A DNA stretch of 64,000 nt from Methylobrevis albus (GTDB taxonomy: Bacteria; Pseudomonadota; Alphaproteobacteria; Rhizobiales; Pleomorphomonadaceae): contig NZ_JADZLT010000049.1 in assembly GCF_015904235.1 (NCBI RefSeq), forward strand, positions 248,001-312,000, in the 5' to 3' direction. Below the pieces are notes generated by a model. It worked only from the letters and a program-made list of their open reading frames with translations. It was not told the DNA's origin and made no database searches. Positions 29,475 to 40,948 of this stretch are shown one piece after another (the first letter of the stretch is position 1; each line of letters opens with the position of its first letter). Made by a program: the position numbers and the translations under genes.

Positions 29475-30277
29475 ACCGGCGCCGTCCCGCACCGCTCGCC
29501 ATGCGCCGGCGACGCGACCGGCGCGGCGGCTACCTGCTCGTCGAGGCGATCGCGACGCTGGCGATCGGGGCGATGATCCTCGCCGGGCTCGCCTCGCTGT
29601 CCGGCCTGCTGCTGCGCGCCGGCGACCGGGCGGCGTCGCGGGCCGGCGTCGTCGAGGTGGTCGGACGCACCGTGGCGGCGCTCCGGCGCGACATCGCCCC
29701 TGCCGCCCGGCTGCGCTGGGCCTCGCCTTCCGGCGCCGAGGCGAACGCCGGCCTCGGCGATTTCATCTTCACCGGCACGTCCTCCCGGCTGATCCTCGCG
29801 CGCGACGTGACGGGGCCGGACGGGCTCGCCGCCGCCGTGGTCACGATCTTCGAGGTCGACCGGCGCGACCCGCGGCGGCGGTTGCTCGTCGCCGAGGCGC
29901 CGCTGCCGCGCGAGGCGACCGGCCCGCGCGGGCTGACGCTCGGCCCGGTGCGCGAGGCTTACGCCGGGCCGCTCGACCTCCGTTTCGGCTACGAGGGCCG
30001 CGGACCGGACGGCGTGCCGGTGCTGCGCGAGAGCTGGACGGATCCGGCGTCGATGCCGGCGGTGGTGGTGATCGACATTCTCGACGCCGCCGGCGCGCCG
30101 GCCTATCCGCCGGTGCGGATCCCCTTGCGCATCACCGCGGAGGCCGCCTGCATCGACATCACCAAGCCCGGCTGCAGCCTCGCCCCGGCTGGGTCCGGTG
30201 CCAACCCGGCGGCCGGCGAGCCCGCGCAGGCGGAGCCCGCCGAGCGGCCGCCCGGCGCGCCGCGGGAGGGGGGCTGA
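29471..30277 (+). CDS. gspJ: Minor pseudopilin GspJ
   Basis: A 268-aa protein with prepilin signal RRGGYLLVEAIATLAIGAMILAG (cleavage before Y rather than F; Glu +5 present). The rest matches GspJ layout, with a long helix, then strands such as DLRFGYEGRGPDGVP. The C-terminus has a Pro/Ala-rich tail of about 40 residues with two cysteines just before it (ACIDITKPGCS). ATG 29471 overlaps the gspI stop. Size is slightly above typical (about 200-240) because of the tail. Confidence 0.82.
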   Translation: MNRRRPAPLAMRRRRDRRGGYLLVEAIATLAIGAMILAGLASLSGLLLRAGDRAASRAGVVEVVGRTVAALRRDIAPAARLRWASPSGAEANAGLGDFIFTGTSSRLILARDVTGPDGLAAAVVTIFEVDRRDPRRRLLVAEAPLPREATGPRGLTLGPVREAYAGPLDLRFGYEGRGPDGVPVLRESWTDPASMPAVVVIDILDAAGAPAYPPVRIPLRITAEAACIDITKPGCSLAPAGSGANPAAGEPAQAEPAERPPGAPREGG

Positions 30278-31203
30278 TGGCGGCCGGTCCCGGCGCATCC
30301 GGCAGGACCGCGCCGCGACGCCGTGCCGCGGAACGCGGCTCGGGGCGGGGCGGCTTCGTGCTGGTGTCGGTGCTCGGCATTGCGGCGCTCGCTACGGCGC
30401 TGGTCGCCAGCCTGCTGCTGTTGTCGCGCGCGGGCCTCGGCGATGCCGCGCTGCGGCGCGACGATCTCGTCATCGAGGCGCTGCTCGGCGCGGGCGTCGA
30501 GACCGCGGCCTACCAGCTCTTCGCGCAGCAGGTGTCCGCGGCCGGGCTCGACGGCCAGGAGATCCGCTTCGACGCCGGCCGCGTCACCCTCGCGGTCACG
30601 GCGCAGCGCGGCCTCGTCGATCTCAACGGCGCCGACCCGGCGTTGCTCGCCGCCGCCTATGCCGCGGCGCGCGGCCGCTCGATGCGGCCGGACGAGTTCG
30701 CCGGGCTGGTCGCCGACTGGCGCGACGGCGACGACGAGGACCACCGCGGCGGCTCGGAGCGCGACCGCTACGCCGCCGCCGGCCTCGCCTATGGCCCGGC
30801 CAACACGCGCTTCGCGCGCGTCGCCGACCTGCGCCTGCTGCCGGGGCTCGCCGCCGAAGACGTGGTCGCGCTGCAGCCCTTCGTGACGGTGTTCAATCCG
30901 AGCGGCCGCATCGACCTCGGCGCCGCACCCCGCGCCGTGCTGGAGATCCTGCCGGGGGTCGGCCCGGCGACGGTGTCGCGGCTGATCGAGATGCGGCGGC
31001 GGCTCACCGAAGCGGTGGCGCAGCAGATGCTGGAACTGATCGGCGACAGCGCGCGCTTTGCCGGCGCCGGCGGCCCGGCGGCGTTCGAGGTGACGGTCGC
31101 CGTCACGCCGCGCGCCGGCCGGCCGCGGCGGGCGGCGGTGATGCTGATCCCCGGCGTCGCCGAGGGCAGCCTCTATCACGTCGCCGAATGGACCGACCGC
31201 TGA
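30277..31203 (+). CDS. gspK: Pseudopilus tip protein GspK
   Basis: A 308-aa protein. The prepilin signal GRGGFVLVSVLGIAALATALVAS has Ser in place of the +5 Glu, the known hallmark of GspK. Downstream are the GspK domain features: RGLVDLNGADPALL, an acidic loop WRDGDDEDHRGGSERD, PANTRFARVADLRLLPGL, and two helix-hairpin-helix-like segments (LEILPGVGPATVSRL). GspK caps the growing pseudopilus. It starts on the last base of gspJ and ends the rightward operon. Confidence 0.9.
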   Translation: MAAGPGASGRTAPRRRAAERGSGRGGFVLVSVLGIAALATALVASLLLLSRAGLGDAALRRDDLVIEALLGAGVETAAYQLFAQQVSAAGLDGQEIRFDAGRVTLAVTAQRGLVDLNGADPALLAAAYAAARGRSMRPDEFAGLVADWRDGDDEDHRGGSERDRYAAAGLAYGPANTRFARVADLRLLPGLAAEDVVALQPFVTVFNPSGRIDLGAAPRAVLEILPGVGPATVSRLIEMRRRLTEAVAQQMLELIGDSARFAGAGGPAAFEVTVAVTPRAGRPRRAAVMLIPGVAEGSLYHVAEWTDR

Positions 31204-31233
31204 GGCGGCGGCACGCGACCGGCGAGCCGCGGA

Positions 31234-31260
31234 TAAAAAAAGGCGGCGGTGGTTTCCGCC
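31234..31260 (-). terminator. Likely terminator of the ferritin-like gene
   Basis: On the minus strand a 5-bp stem (GGCGG / CCGCC) is followed after 3 nt by a run of seven T. It lies about 75 nt past the stop of the ferritin-like gene. The stem is short, so the call is tentative. Confidence 0.5.
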
Positions 31261-31333
31261 CGAAGGCCGGTTCCGTTCCGCCGCCAGAGTTCCGCAGAGG
31301 CTTCAGGTCAGTGTGGGCCGGCTATGCCGCCGC

Positions 31334-32248
31334 TCAGCGCAGGCCGCCGTTGAGGCGGTTCGGGAAGAAGCCGTTGTTGGCCGCCTCGCCGCCGAGGTAG
31401 ACGATCGACAGCACCTGCGCCGGGGTACGGCTGTAGACGATGCCGTTGGCGTCGGCCGGGACGATGTTGGCCTTGCCGAAGCGCAGGATGCCCTGGTCGC
31501 GGATGCCGGGGCCGTCGGCGTTGTCGCGCAGGCGCGAGATCGCGAAGGCCGGGTCGCTGAGGCCGCGCTGCAGCAGCAGCGTGCGGATCTCGCCGGCGTG
31601 GTAGGCCTCGACGGCGAGAATGCCGGCGGCGGCCTCGAGGAAGTCCTTGTTGTTCAGGAAGCGGGCGGCGCCCTTGTAGGCGGTGACACCGACGTCTTCG
31701 AAGATGAACGCCGCGAGCAGGAAGTTGGTCTCGTTGGCGAAGGCGTCGAAGCGCTGGCCGGGCTCGATCAGGCCGGCGGCGAGGGCGGCGGCGGTGAAGC
31801 TGTCGCGCAGGTCGATGCGCGGGCGCGCCACGGCGGCGGTGCCGAGACCGGCGCGCAGGAACTTGACGTGCGCCTCCTCGTCGGCGGCGATCTCTTCGGC
31901 GTATTCGCGCACCAGCGGCGTGGTGAACGGAACGCGGCGGCCGCCGGCGACCGGGCCGAGGGTGCCGACGCCGGTGGTGTCGGCGTCCGCGAGGCCGCTG
32001 CCCTTGACGGCACGGAGGTAGAACTCGGCCTCGAGATATTCGAGGTTGAGCGCGAAGTTGAGGATGTCCGCATCGTTGATGCCGGCGGACTGGGCTGCGG
32101 CGGTATCGCTCGCCGCCACGCCACCGACCAGCGCCGCGGCGCCGGCGGCCATCAGGCCGGAGCTGCGCAGGAAGGCGCGCCGACCCGCATCGAGCGCGTC
32201 CTTGCCGATCGTCAGCCCTTCGAGGCTGGTTTGCTTGATCTCGCCCAT
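31334..32248 (-). CDS. Tat-exported ferritin-like domain protein
   Basis: A 304-aa protein with a twin-arginine signal RRAFLRSSGLMAAGAAALVGG (residues about 23-43; AQSAG likely follows cleavage). The mature part is a ferritin-like four-helix bundle with carboxylate/His motifs in LNLEYLEAEFYLRAV, EEIAADEEAHVKFLRAGL, FEDVGVTAYKG and LAVEAYHAGEIRTLL. This is the ferritin_2/desiccation-related protein family, whose role is not settled (di-iron or stress function). It converges on gspK, so it is not in the gsp operon, but folded Tat-exported proteins are classic T2SS clients; that link is inference. Confidence 0.78.
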   Translation of the reverse strand: MGEIKQTSLEGLTIGKDALDAGRRAFLRSSGLMAAGAAALVGGVAASDTAAAQSAGINDADILNFALNLEYLEAEFYLRAVKGSGLADADTTGVGTLGPVAGGRRVPFTTPLVREYAEEIAADEEAHVKFLRAGLGTAAVARPRIDLRDSFTAAALAAGLIEPGQRFDAFANETNFLLAAFIFEDVGVTAYKGAARFLNNKDFLEAAAGILAVEAYHAGEIRTLLLQRGLSDPAFAISRLRDNADGPGIRDQGILRFGKANIVPADANGIVYSRTPAQVLSIVYLGGEAANNGFFPNRLNGGLR

Positions 32249-32511
32249 GGTTTCGTTCCCTTGTTCGTGACGATGCTGGCCGGACGGCCATGGCGCATCG
32301 TCGATAATGACGGCGACGCGCTTCGCTCACGGGGGGACTACTGTCGGCGTATGCCAAAGGTTTCAGCCGGCGGCACTTTATTTCGGCAGCGACCGGATCC
32401 GGCTGTCGGCGCCGGCGCCGGGCCGCGGGTGGATTGACCGGCGCGGGCCGCCGTGGTCCTCGTGACGGCAGCGATTCCGCGACGACACCCTGCCCCGGAG
32501 CACCGTCCGCC

Positions 32512-33435
32512 ATGCCCGATATCGAGAGCTTCGACCCGCGTTTCGGCCCGTTGGTGATCGCGAGCGCGGCGCTCGAGCGGCTCGCCACCGGCTGCCGCTG
32601 GGCGGAGGGGCCGGTCTACGTGCCGGCGGCGAAATCGCTGCTCTGGTCGGACATTCCGAACGACCGCGTGCTGCGCTTCGACGAGACCGACGGCTCGGTC
32701 TCGGTCTTCGAAAGCCCGTGCGGCTATCACAACGGCCACACGCTCGACCGCCAGGGCCGGGTGATCGCCTGCGAGCACGGCGCGCGGCGCCTCGCCCGGC
32801 TCGGCCACGACGGCCGCTGGACCGGGCTGGTCGACCGGGTGGGCGGGCAACGCCTCAATTCGCCCAACGACGTCGTGGTGCGGTCCGACGGCACGATCTG
32901 GTTCACCGATCCGACCTACGGCATCGACAGCGACTACGAAGGCCACGCCGCGACGAGCGAGATCGGCGCCTGCCACGTCTACCGCTTCGATCCGGCGACA
33001 CGGACCGCCGCGGCGGTGGTGACCGACATGGTGCGCCCGAACGGGCTCGCCTTCTCGCCCGACGAGCGGCTGCTCTATGTCGCGGAGACCGGCGGCACCC
33101 ATGTGACGGGCCTGCCGGCGACGATTCGGGCTTACGATGTTGCGGCGGGCGGCACCGCCGTCGGCGGCGGCCGGGTGTTCGCGACCTCGCCGGCCGGCTT
33201 CTTCGACGGCTTCCGGGTCGACCGGCACGGCAACCTCTGGACCTCGAGCGGCGACGGCGTGCGCGTCTATGCGCCGGACGGGGCGGCGCTCGGCCGGATC
33301 GCGGTGCCGGAGCCGGTGTCGAACCTCTGTTTCGGCGGGCCGAAGCGCAACCGGCTGTTCGTCACGGCGACGACATCGCTCTATGCGATCTTTATCGCGA
33401 CCGGGCCTGCAACTTATCCCGGCGGCAGACCGTAA
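32512..33435 (+). CDS. SMP-30/gluconolactonase family lactonase
   Basis: A 307-aa cytoplasmic six-bladed beta-propeller. Metal-binding positions of the SMP-30 family are present: the N-terminal Glu in WAEGPVYVP, Asn in RLNSPNDVVV, and Asp in FDGFRVDRHGNLW, with FTDPTYGID and RPNGLAFSPDERLLYVAET as further family markers. It probably hydrolyses a sugar lactone in a periplasm-fed or cytoplasmic oxidation pathway; the exact substrate cannot be told. ATG 32512 is the first Met that aligns. It is divergent from the ferritin-like gene and ends well before a strong terminator. Confidence 0.85.
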   Translation: MPDIESFDPRFGPLVIASAALERLATGCRWAEGPVYVPAAKSLLWSDIPNDRVLRFDETDGSVSVFESPCGYHNGHTLDRQGRVIACEHGARRLARLGHDGRWTGLVDRVGGQRLNSPNDVVVRSDGTIWFTDPTYGIDSDYEGHAATSEIGACHVYRFDPATRTAAAVVTDMVRPNGLAFSPDERLLYVAETGGTHVTGLPATIRAYDVAAGGTAVGGGRVFATSPAGFFDGFRVDRHGNLWTSSGDGVRVYAPDGAALGRIAVPEPVSNLCFGGPKRNRLFVTATTSLYAIFIATGPATYPGGRP

Positions 33436-33563
33436 GCATCGGTGGGTGCCCCGTTCGGGGGCAGCCGTTCCGCTGCCGGGCGGCAGCGGGCCGGCAGCCC
33501 GATTACGACATCCGACGATTGCCGAAGCGATCTTTCTTCAAGTCGTTCATCGATGTCATTGCT

Positions 33564-33604
33564 GGCCCGGATGCCGCCGACGGCGGGGTCCGGGCCGCTT
33601 TTTT
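33564..33604 (+). terminator. Strong intrinsic terminator
   Basis: An outer 8-bp stem GGCCCGGA / TCCGGGCC encloses an inner CCGCC-GAC-GGCGG stem and is followed by GCTTTTTTG. It is 130 nt past the lactonase stop and 160 nt before purU. It could also act as a leader attenuator, but no ligand-binding fold is apparent. The rest of this 327-nt gap shows nothing else. Confidence 0.85.
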
Positions 33605-33762
33605 GCCGGGGCGCCGGCAGGGTTTCCCATCAGGAAAACATGTTGCCGCCGGATCAATTTACCGATTGACGGCGCCGATGAATGCGGCGAAATGACACGG
33701 GTTTTCGTCGGCGGCGGCGCTCCCAACCCGCGGCCGGTCCCTCGTTCCCTCGTCGGGGTGCC

Positions 33763-34629
33763 ATGACTTCCGAAACCTTCCGCCTCACGCTCGCCTGCCG
33801 CAACCGGCCCGGCATCGTCGCCGCCTTCTCCGACTACCTGTTCCGCCAGGGCTGCAACATCCGCGAGTCGCGCCAGTATGACGACGCCTCCGGCGACGGG
33901 CGCTTCTATGCGCGTGTCGTCTTCGACGGTGTCGACCGTCCGATCGACCCGGACGGCATCGCGGCGGGCTTTGCGCCGGTGGCGGAGAGCTTCGGCATGG
34001 AGTGGGCGATCCGGCCGGAACGCCGGCCGCGGCGGGTGATGATCCTCGCCTCGAAGTTCGACCACTGCCTCGTCGACCTGCTCTACCGCCGCCGCATCGG
34101 CGAGCTCCAGATGGACGTCACGGCGATCGTCGCCAACCACGGGCCCGAGACCTACGCCGGCATCGATTTCGACGGCGCGCCGTTCCACCACCTGCCGGTG
34201 ACGCGGGAGACCAAGGCGGCGCAGGAGGAGAAGCTGCTGGCGCTGATCGAGGCGACCGGCACCGAGCTCGTCGTGCTCGCGCGCTACATGCAGGTGCTGT
34301 CCGACGACCTCACGCGCCGGCTCGCGCAACGCTGCATCAACATCCACCACTCGTTCCTGCCGGGCTTCAAGGGCGCCAAGCCGTACCACCAGGCGTTCGA
34401 GCGCGGCGTCAAGCTGATCGGCGCGACGGCGCACTACGTCACGGCGGACCTCGACGAGGGGCCGATCATCGAGCAGGACGTCGAGCGCATCAGCCATGCC
34501 GACGATCCCGAAAGCCTGATCCGCAAGGGCCGCGACATCGAGCGGCGCGTGCTCGCCCGCGCGGTGCGCTACCACATCGAGGATCGGGTGTTCGTCAACG
34601 GCGCGAAGACGGTGGTCTTCGCCGACTGA
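33763..34629 (+). CDS. purU: Formyltetrahydrofolate deformylase
   Basis: PurU (288 aa) hydrolyses 10-formyl-THF to formate and THF, balancing one-carbon folate pools. An N-terminal ACT domain (residues 1-80, [24 protein letters not shown]) precedes the formyltransferase-fold domain with [17 protein letters not shown] and the catalytic Asn-His-Asp set in [21 protein letters not shown] and [13 protein letters not shown]. In a methylotroph, formate release from formyl-THF links to formate dehydrogenase or serine-cycle supply. It is monocistronic, with a hairpin just downstream. Confidence 0.95.
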   Translation: MTSETFRLTLACRNRPGIVAAFSDYLFRQGCNIRESRQYDDASGDGRFYARVVFDGVDRPIDPDGIAAGFAPVAESFGMEWAIRPERRPRRVMILASKFDHCLVDLLYRRRIGELQMDVTAIVANHGPETYAGIDFDGAPFHHLPVTRETKAAQEEKLLALIEATGTELVVLARYMQVLSDDLTRRLAQRCINIHHSFLPGFKGAKPYHQAFERGVKLIGATAHYVTADLDEGPIIEQDVERISHADDPESLIRKGRDIERRVLARAVRYHIEDRVFVNGAKTVVFAD

Positions 34630-34659
34630 CCGGGCGTCCCGCAGCCGCGCGCAAACGAA

Positions 34660-34685
34660 CAGGGGCGCCCCGAAGGGCGCCCCTG
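34660..34685. terminator. Bidirectional terminator hairpin between purU and subtilase
   Basis: A perfect 11-bp stem (CAGGGGCGCCC / GGGCGCCCCTG) with loop CGAA lies between the convergent purU and subtilase genes. Neither side has a long U-run, though the minus side continues GTTCGTTTG. Confidence 0.65.
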
Positions 34686-34711
34686 CTGTCGTTCGGGCAG
34701 CGCCTTGCCGG

Positions 34712-36877
<2,166 letters not shown>

Positions 36878-37206
36878 GACCGATTCCCCCGACTAAAAAA
36901 TAAATGCAAAGGCCCGGCAGACCGCCAAAGTACAAAACGTACCTGGCGTCATGGCGGAGTCATCGCCCGAAATAAGCAGGCGATGGACGATACTTCCGCT
37001 CCCGATTTTTTGCTCTGTCAATAGATGGCTGCAAAGAAATGGGGAGTCGCGTGCAATGTGCCGGAAAGCAATCCTGAGGCGACCGCGACGTCGGTGACTG
37101 CCGACGCGCGGAAATTCCAAGCAAAACAAAAGGAGCCGGCGTGAGCCGGCTCCCTGATGGCAGCATCGAAGAGGCCGCGAGCCGTGGCCCGCGACGGATC
37201 GTCAGG
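36878..37206. other. Intergenic region between the tandem subtilases
   Basis: This 329-nt stretch should hold the promoter of subtilase A (minus strand) and the terminator of subtilase B. It is less GC-rich than the genes (AAAAAATAAATGC near 36895). No gene is seen. Confidence 0.5.
37122..37153 (-). terminator. Intrinsic terminator of subtilase B
   Basis: A perfect 9-bp stem (GGAGCCGGC / GCCGGCTCC, 4-nt loop) is followed on the minus strand by TTTTGTTTTG. It sits just past the stop of the upstream subtilase gene and separates the two paralogues into independent units. Confidence 0.85.
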
Positions 37207-39402
37207 TCACTTCATCTCGATCAGCGAGACTTCCTCGACCGCCGCGCCGGGCGCCGGGCGCGGTGCGGCGATGCGCAGGCGGATGTTGCCCTGGGCGTTG
37301 TTGTAGCCGCCGACCTGGACGAAATAGACCTTGTTGGCGACGCCGGTGAACACGACGCGGCTGGTCCGGTCGGTCGCGCTACGGTCGTCGTTGTACAGCA
37401 CCAGGTTCAGGTTCTGCAGCGTGGTACCGTCGTAGACGGCGAGCGTCGTGTCGAAGTCGCTCTGCGCCGTCTCGACGATCCAGCGGCCCGCGGCGCTGGT
37501 CCGGAACCGGTACCAGACGGTCGCGCTCTCAAAGCCCTGGATGGGTTCGCCCGCCTCGGTGGTCGCAAGCAGGTTCGAGGAACGCAGCGCCACGGCGCCG
37601 CCGACCGGCGGCGAGCTCACCGCACGGCTCGACGCGAAGGCGTCGTTCGTCGGGGGCAGCGGCTGGACGGCCGTGCTGATCACGACGTGGCCCTCCTCAC
37701 CCGGCGCGGCGCCGCCGACGGCGACGTAGTAGAGCCGGTTGCGGTCGGCATTGAAGGAGACGGTGCTCGCCTTCTGGGCGCCGCCGACGTCGTTGTTGGC
37801 GGCGACGGGGGTCGAGAGCGCGGCGAGCGAGGTCTCGCTGTAGACCGCGAGCACGGTGTCGAAGTCCGAGCCGAGCGTGTCGATGGTGACGCTGCCGCCA
37901 GTCGGCACGCGGATCTTGTACCAGATGGTCTGGCCGTCGGTCGCGGTGACGTGGCGGCGCTCGCCGGTCTGGCGGGTGGCATAGGTGTTGTTGCCGGCGA
38001 GGTAGCCGTTCAGCGGCAGGTTGACCGCCTTGGCGAAGGCGTCGTTGGTCGGCGGCGTCGGGTTCAGCAGGAACTGGCGCGCGCGCTCGAGCTTGGTCAG
38101 CGGCTTGGTATGCACCGGCGTCGTGATCGCCTGCCCGGTGCGCTGCAGCGCCGCGAGCATCTGCGCCGGCGTCGCGTTCGGGAACAGCTGCTTCAGCACG
38201 GCGAACTGGCCGGCCACCATCGGCGACGACATCGAGGTGCCGCAGAAGGCGTCGAAGGCGTTGGTCTGCACCGAGGAGACGACGCAGTCGCCGAATTCGC
38301 CGCCGACCGAGAAGAGGTCGGTGGTGCGGTTGATGTTGGAGTAGGACGCGCGCGCCGACGTCTTGCCGACCGATGCGACGGAGACCGCGGTGCTGATGCA
38401 GCCGGGGGCGCCCATGTCGTCGTCCCACGAGTTGTTGCCGGCCGAGATGGCGACCGGAATGCCGAGCGCCCGCAGGCGTTCCAGCACGGCCTTGGTGTTC
38501 GGCAGGGCGCTGTCGCACTCCGTCCTGAACCGGTTGCCGCCGATGCTCATGTTCACCGCGGCGATCTTGTAGCGGTTGTTGCCCTCGAGGACGAGGTCTT
38601 CGACATGCTCGAAGGCGCGGTCGAGGTTGGAGAAGCCGGTGCTGCCGAACGGGCCGAACACGTTGATCGGGATGTAGCGCGACGCGAAGGCGACGCCGGT
38701 GCGCGGCCCGGCCGCGCCGCTGCGCCGACCGACCGTGATGCCGGCGACGTGGGTGCCGTGGCTCTGGCCCGGGGCGGCTTCCGAGGCGCCGGCGCCGATC
38801 TGGGATCCGGTGCCGTTCGGGCAGGCGGAACTGCCGGCGATGAAGCAGGCCTCGGCGGCGGCGATGTGGCGGTTGCCGAGGAAGGGATGGCTGCGCTGGG
38901 CGCCGTCGTCGATGATCGCGACGGAGAGGCCGCGGCCGTTGCCGCCGGCCGAATGCACGGTGTTCGCCTGCACGATCGGGATCGCCTGGTCGAGGTGCTT
39001 CTCGACCTGGATGTCGTATTCGATCGAGGCGACCGTCGGCGAGGCGGCGAGCGCCTTGATCTCGGCCGGGGTCAGCCGGGTGGCGAAACGCGGCGAGGTG
39101 GTGAGCTTCAGGACGTTGCGGCCGGGCACCAGGCCGGCGACCGCGGCGTCGAGGTCGGCGGCGATCCCGGCCTTGACGGCAGCGCGCGACGCGGGCTCCA
39201 GCAGGTCGCGCGCCGAGGCGCGGCGCAGCGTATTGATCGTCACGACGACCGGCACGGCTTCCGTGCCGTTCAGCAACTCGACGAAATTCTTGTTGACCAC
39301 GATCTTGTCCGGCAGGGTTCCCGGCTTGTCGGCCGCGAACGCAGGCAAGGCCAAGGCAACGGCACTGGCAAAGGCCAGCAGCCGCGATAGAGACATATTC
39401 AT
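37207..39402 (-). CDS. Secreted subtilisin-like serine protease B
   Basis: A 731-aa exported S8 protease from ATG 39402 (an open frame extends to 39453, but ATG 39402 has GGGGG upstream and begins a clean signal peptide, LLAFASAVALALPAFAA). The order is the same as in subtilase A: propeptide, catalytic D (AIIDDGAQRSHP), H (SHGTHVAG), N (SAGNNSW), S (GTSMSSP), then two beta modules ending VYFVQVGGYNNAQGN. The second module is more divergent than in A (NDD in place of DDDGG). The pair arose by tandem duplication. Both have KIVV(N/T)K(N/E)F at the mature N-terminus, probably propeptide start. Confidence 0.92.
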   Translation of the reverse strand: MNMSLSRLLAFASAVALALPAFAADKPGTLPDKIVVNKNFVELLNGTEAVPVVVTINTLRRASARDLLEPASRAAVKAGIAADLDAAVAGLVPGRNVLKLTTSPRFATRLTPAEIKALAASPTVASIEYDIQVEKHLDQAIPIVQANTVHSAGGNGRGLSVAIIDDGAQRSHPFLGNRHIAAAEACFIAGSSACPNGTGSQIGAGASEAAPGQSHGTHVAGITVGRRSGAAGPRTGVAFASRYIPINVFGPFGSTGFSNLDRAFEHVEDLVLEGNNRYKIAAVNMSIGGNRFRTECDSALPNTKAVLERLRALGIPVAISAGNNSWDDDMGAPGCISTAVSVASVGKTSARASYSNINRTTDLFSVGGEFGDCVVSSVQTNAFDAFCGTSMSSPMVAGQFAVLKQLFPNATPAQMLAALQRTGQAITTPVHTKPLTKLERARQFLLNPTPPTNDAFAKAVNLPLNGYLAGNNTYATRQTGERRHVTATDGQTIWYKIRVPTGGSVTIDTLGSDFDTVLAVYSETSLAALSTPVAANNDVGGAQKASTVSFNADRNRLYYVAVGGAAPGEEGHVVISTAVQPLPPTNDAFASSRAVSSPPVGGAVALRSSNLLATTEAGEPIQGFESATVWYRFRTSAAGRWIVETAQSDFDTTLAVYDGTTLQNLNLVLYNDDRSATDRTSRVVFTGVANKVYFVQVGGYNNAQGNIRLRIAAPRPAPGAAVEEVSLIEMK

Positions 39403-39653
39403 AATACGACCCCCGATGCTAGGAATCCGGCACGTCCCTGGCCATCGGTGCACGCAATATGTCCGTGCTGGGCCGAGAAGATTTGCCGCCGAACCACCAA
39501 ATCAGAAATGACTGGATCAGCGGCTCTGTTCTAGCCTTGCACCGGCGACCGGGCAAGCAAAAGCCTCCGCACGAAAGGTCTCGTCGCCGGCAGGCTTGCA
39601 GCAACGGGCGTCGCCCCCTATCGATGCCGCAAAGCCGAATGGACGGAGCCCGG

Positions 39654-40898
39654 ATGAGTTCGCTGCGTACTGTCGTCGTCGGAGCCGGACAGGCGGGCCT
39701 GCAGCTGGCGCTGAGCCTGCGCGAGGCCGGCGAGACCGGCCCGATCTTGCTGCTCGGAGACGAGCCCTCCGCCCCCTATCAGCGCCCGCCGCTGTCGAAA
39801 GCGTTTCTCGCCGACAAGGTCGATGCCGCCGGCCTGCTGCTGCGCCCGCCCGAGGCGCTCGTCGCCGGCGGCATCGAGTGGCGCGGCGGCGTGCGCGTCG
39901 AGGCGATCGACCGCGCCGACGCGCGGCTCGAGACCGCCGGCGGCGAGCGGATCGCCTATGACCGGCTGGTGCTCGCCACCGGGGTGCGCAACCGCCGCTT
40001 GATGCTGCCGGGCGCCGATCTCGCCGGCGTGCTGTCCGTGCGCACGCTCGCCGATGCGGTGGTGCTGCAGCAGGTGTTGCCCGCGGCGCGCGACGTCGTG
40101 GTGATCGGCGGCGGTTTCATCGGCCTTGAGGTGGCGGCGCTGGTCGCCGCCGCGCGCGGTGCCGGCGCAGCGCCGGTCCGGGTGCTGGAAGCGGCGCCGC
40201 GAGCGCTGGCGCGGGCCGCCTCGCCGGCGATGTCGGCCGAGGTGACCGCCCGGCTCGCCGCCGCGGGCGTCGTCGTCGAGGCGGGCGCGGCCGTCGCCGG
40301 GCTCGAAGGGCGAGACGGCCGGGTCGCCGGCGTGCGGCTCGCGGCGGGGGATCTCGTGCCGGCCGACCTCGTCATCGTCGGCATCGGCGCGGTGCCGAAC
40401 ACCGAGCTCGCCGTCGGCGCCGGCCTCGTCGTCGACAACGGCATCGCCGTCGATGCGGAACTCGGCACGTCCGATCCGGCCATCGCGGCGATCGGCGACT
40501 GCGCGTCGTTTCCCGACGCGCGGACCGGCCAGCGCATCCGCCTCGAGTCCGTGCAGAACGCCGTCGACCAGGCACGCCATCTCGCCGCGCGCTTCGCCGG
40601 GCGCGCCGGGCCCTATGCGGCGGTGCCGTGGTTCTGGAGCGACCAGGGGCCGCTGAAGATCCAGATCGCGGGGCTCACCGCCGGCGCCGACCTCGTGCTG
40701 CCGCGCATCGATGCCGCGGGGGCGACCATGCTGTGCTTTGCGGGTGGGCGGTTCCTCGGCGCGGAGACGATCAACCGGCCGGGCGACCACATGGCGGTGC
40801 GCCGGCTGCTCGCCGCGGGCACGGAGCTCGACCCGGCAACCGCCGCCGACCCCGCCTTCGACCTCCGCGCCGCCGCGGGCGGGCGGCGGCACGGGTGA
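39654..40898 (+). CDS. FAD-dependent ferredoxin/rubredoxin reductase-type oxidoreductase
   Basis: A 414-aa flavoprotein with two dinucleotide motifs: FAD site VVVGAGQAGLQLALSL (residues 5-20) and NAD site VVIGGGFIGLEVAALV (about 145-160), plus the second FAD motif IAAIGDCASFPD and a reductase C-terminal domain (PWFWSDQGPLKIQIAGL). This is the class that feeds electrons from NAD(P)H to [2Fe-2S] ferredoxins for oxygenases or P450s. No partner ferredoxin or oxygenase is adjacent, so the partner is unknown. ATG 39654 is chosen because GGAG lies about 6 nt upstream; ATG 39639 is possible. Confidence 0.87.
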   Translation: MSSLRTVVVGAGQAGLQLALSLREAGETGPILLLGDEPSAPYQRPPLSKAFLADKVDAAGLLLRPPEALVAGGIEWRGGVRVEAIDRADARLETAGGERIAYDRLVLATGVRNRRLMLPGADLAGVLSVRTLADAVVLQQVLPAARDVVVIGGGFIGLEVAALVAAARGAGAAPVRVLEAAPRALARAASPAMSAEVTARLAAAGVVVEAGAAVAGLEGRDGRVAGVRLAAGDLVPADLVIVGIGAVPNTELAVGAGLVVDNGIAVDAELGTSDPAIAAIGDCASFPDARTGQRIRLESVQNAVDQARHLAARFAGRAGPYAAVPWFWSDQGPLKIQIAGLTAGADLVLPRIDAAGATMLCFAGGRFLGAETINRPGDHMAVRRLLAAGTELDPATAADPAFDLRAAAGGRRHG

Positions 40899-40948
40899 GG
40901 GGGTAGGACACAGCGTTCCATCTGCCGGCGCCTCGGCTTTTCCGTTGC

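Noticed and set aside
37141..39390. Long plus-strand open frame opposite subtilase B
   Set aside because: It is the complement of a clear S8 protease; its composition is repetitive and has no motifs.
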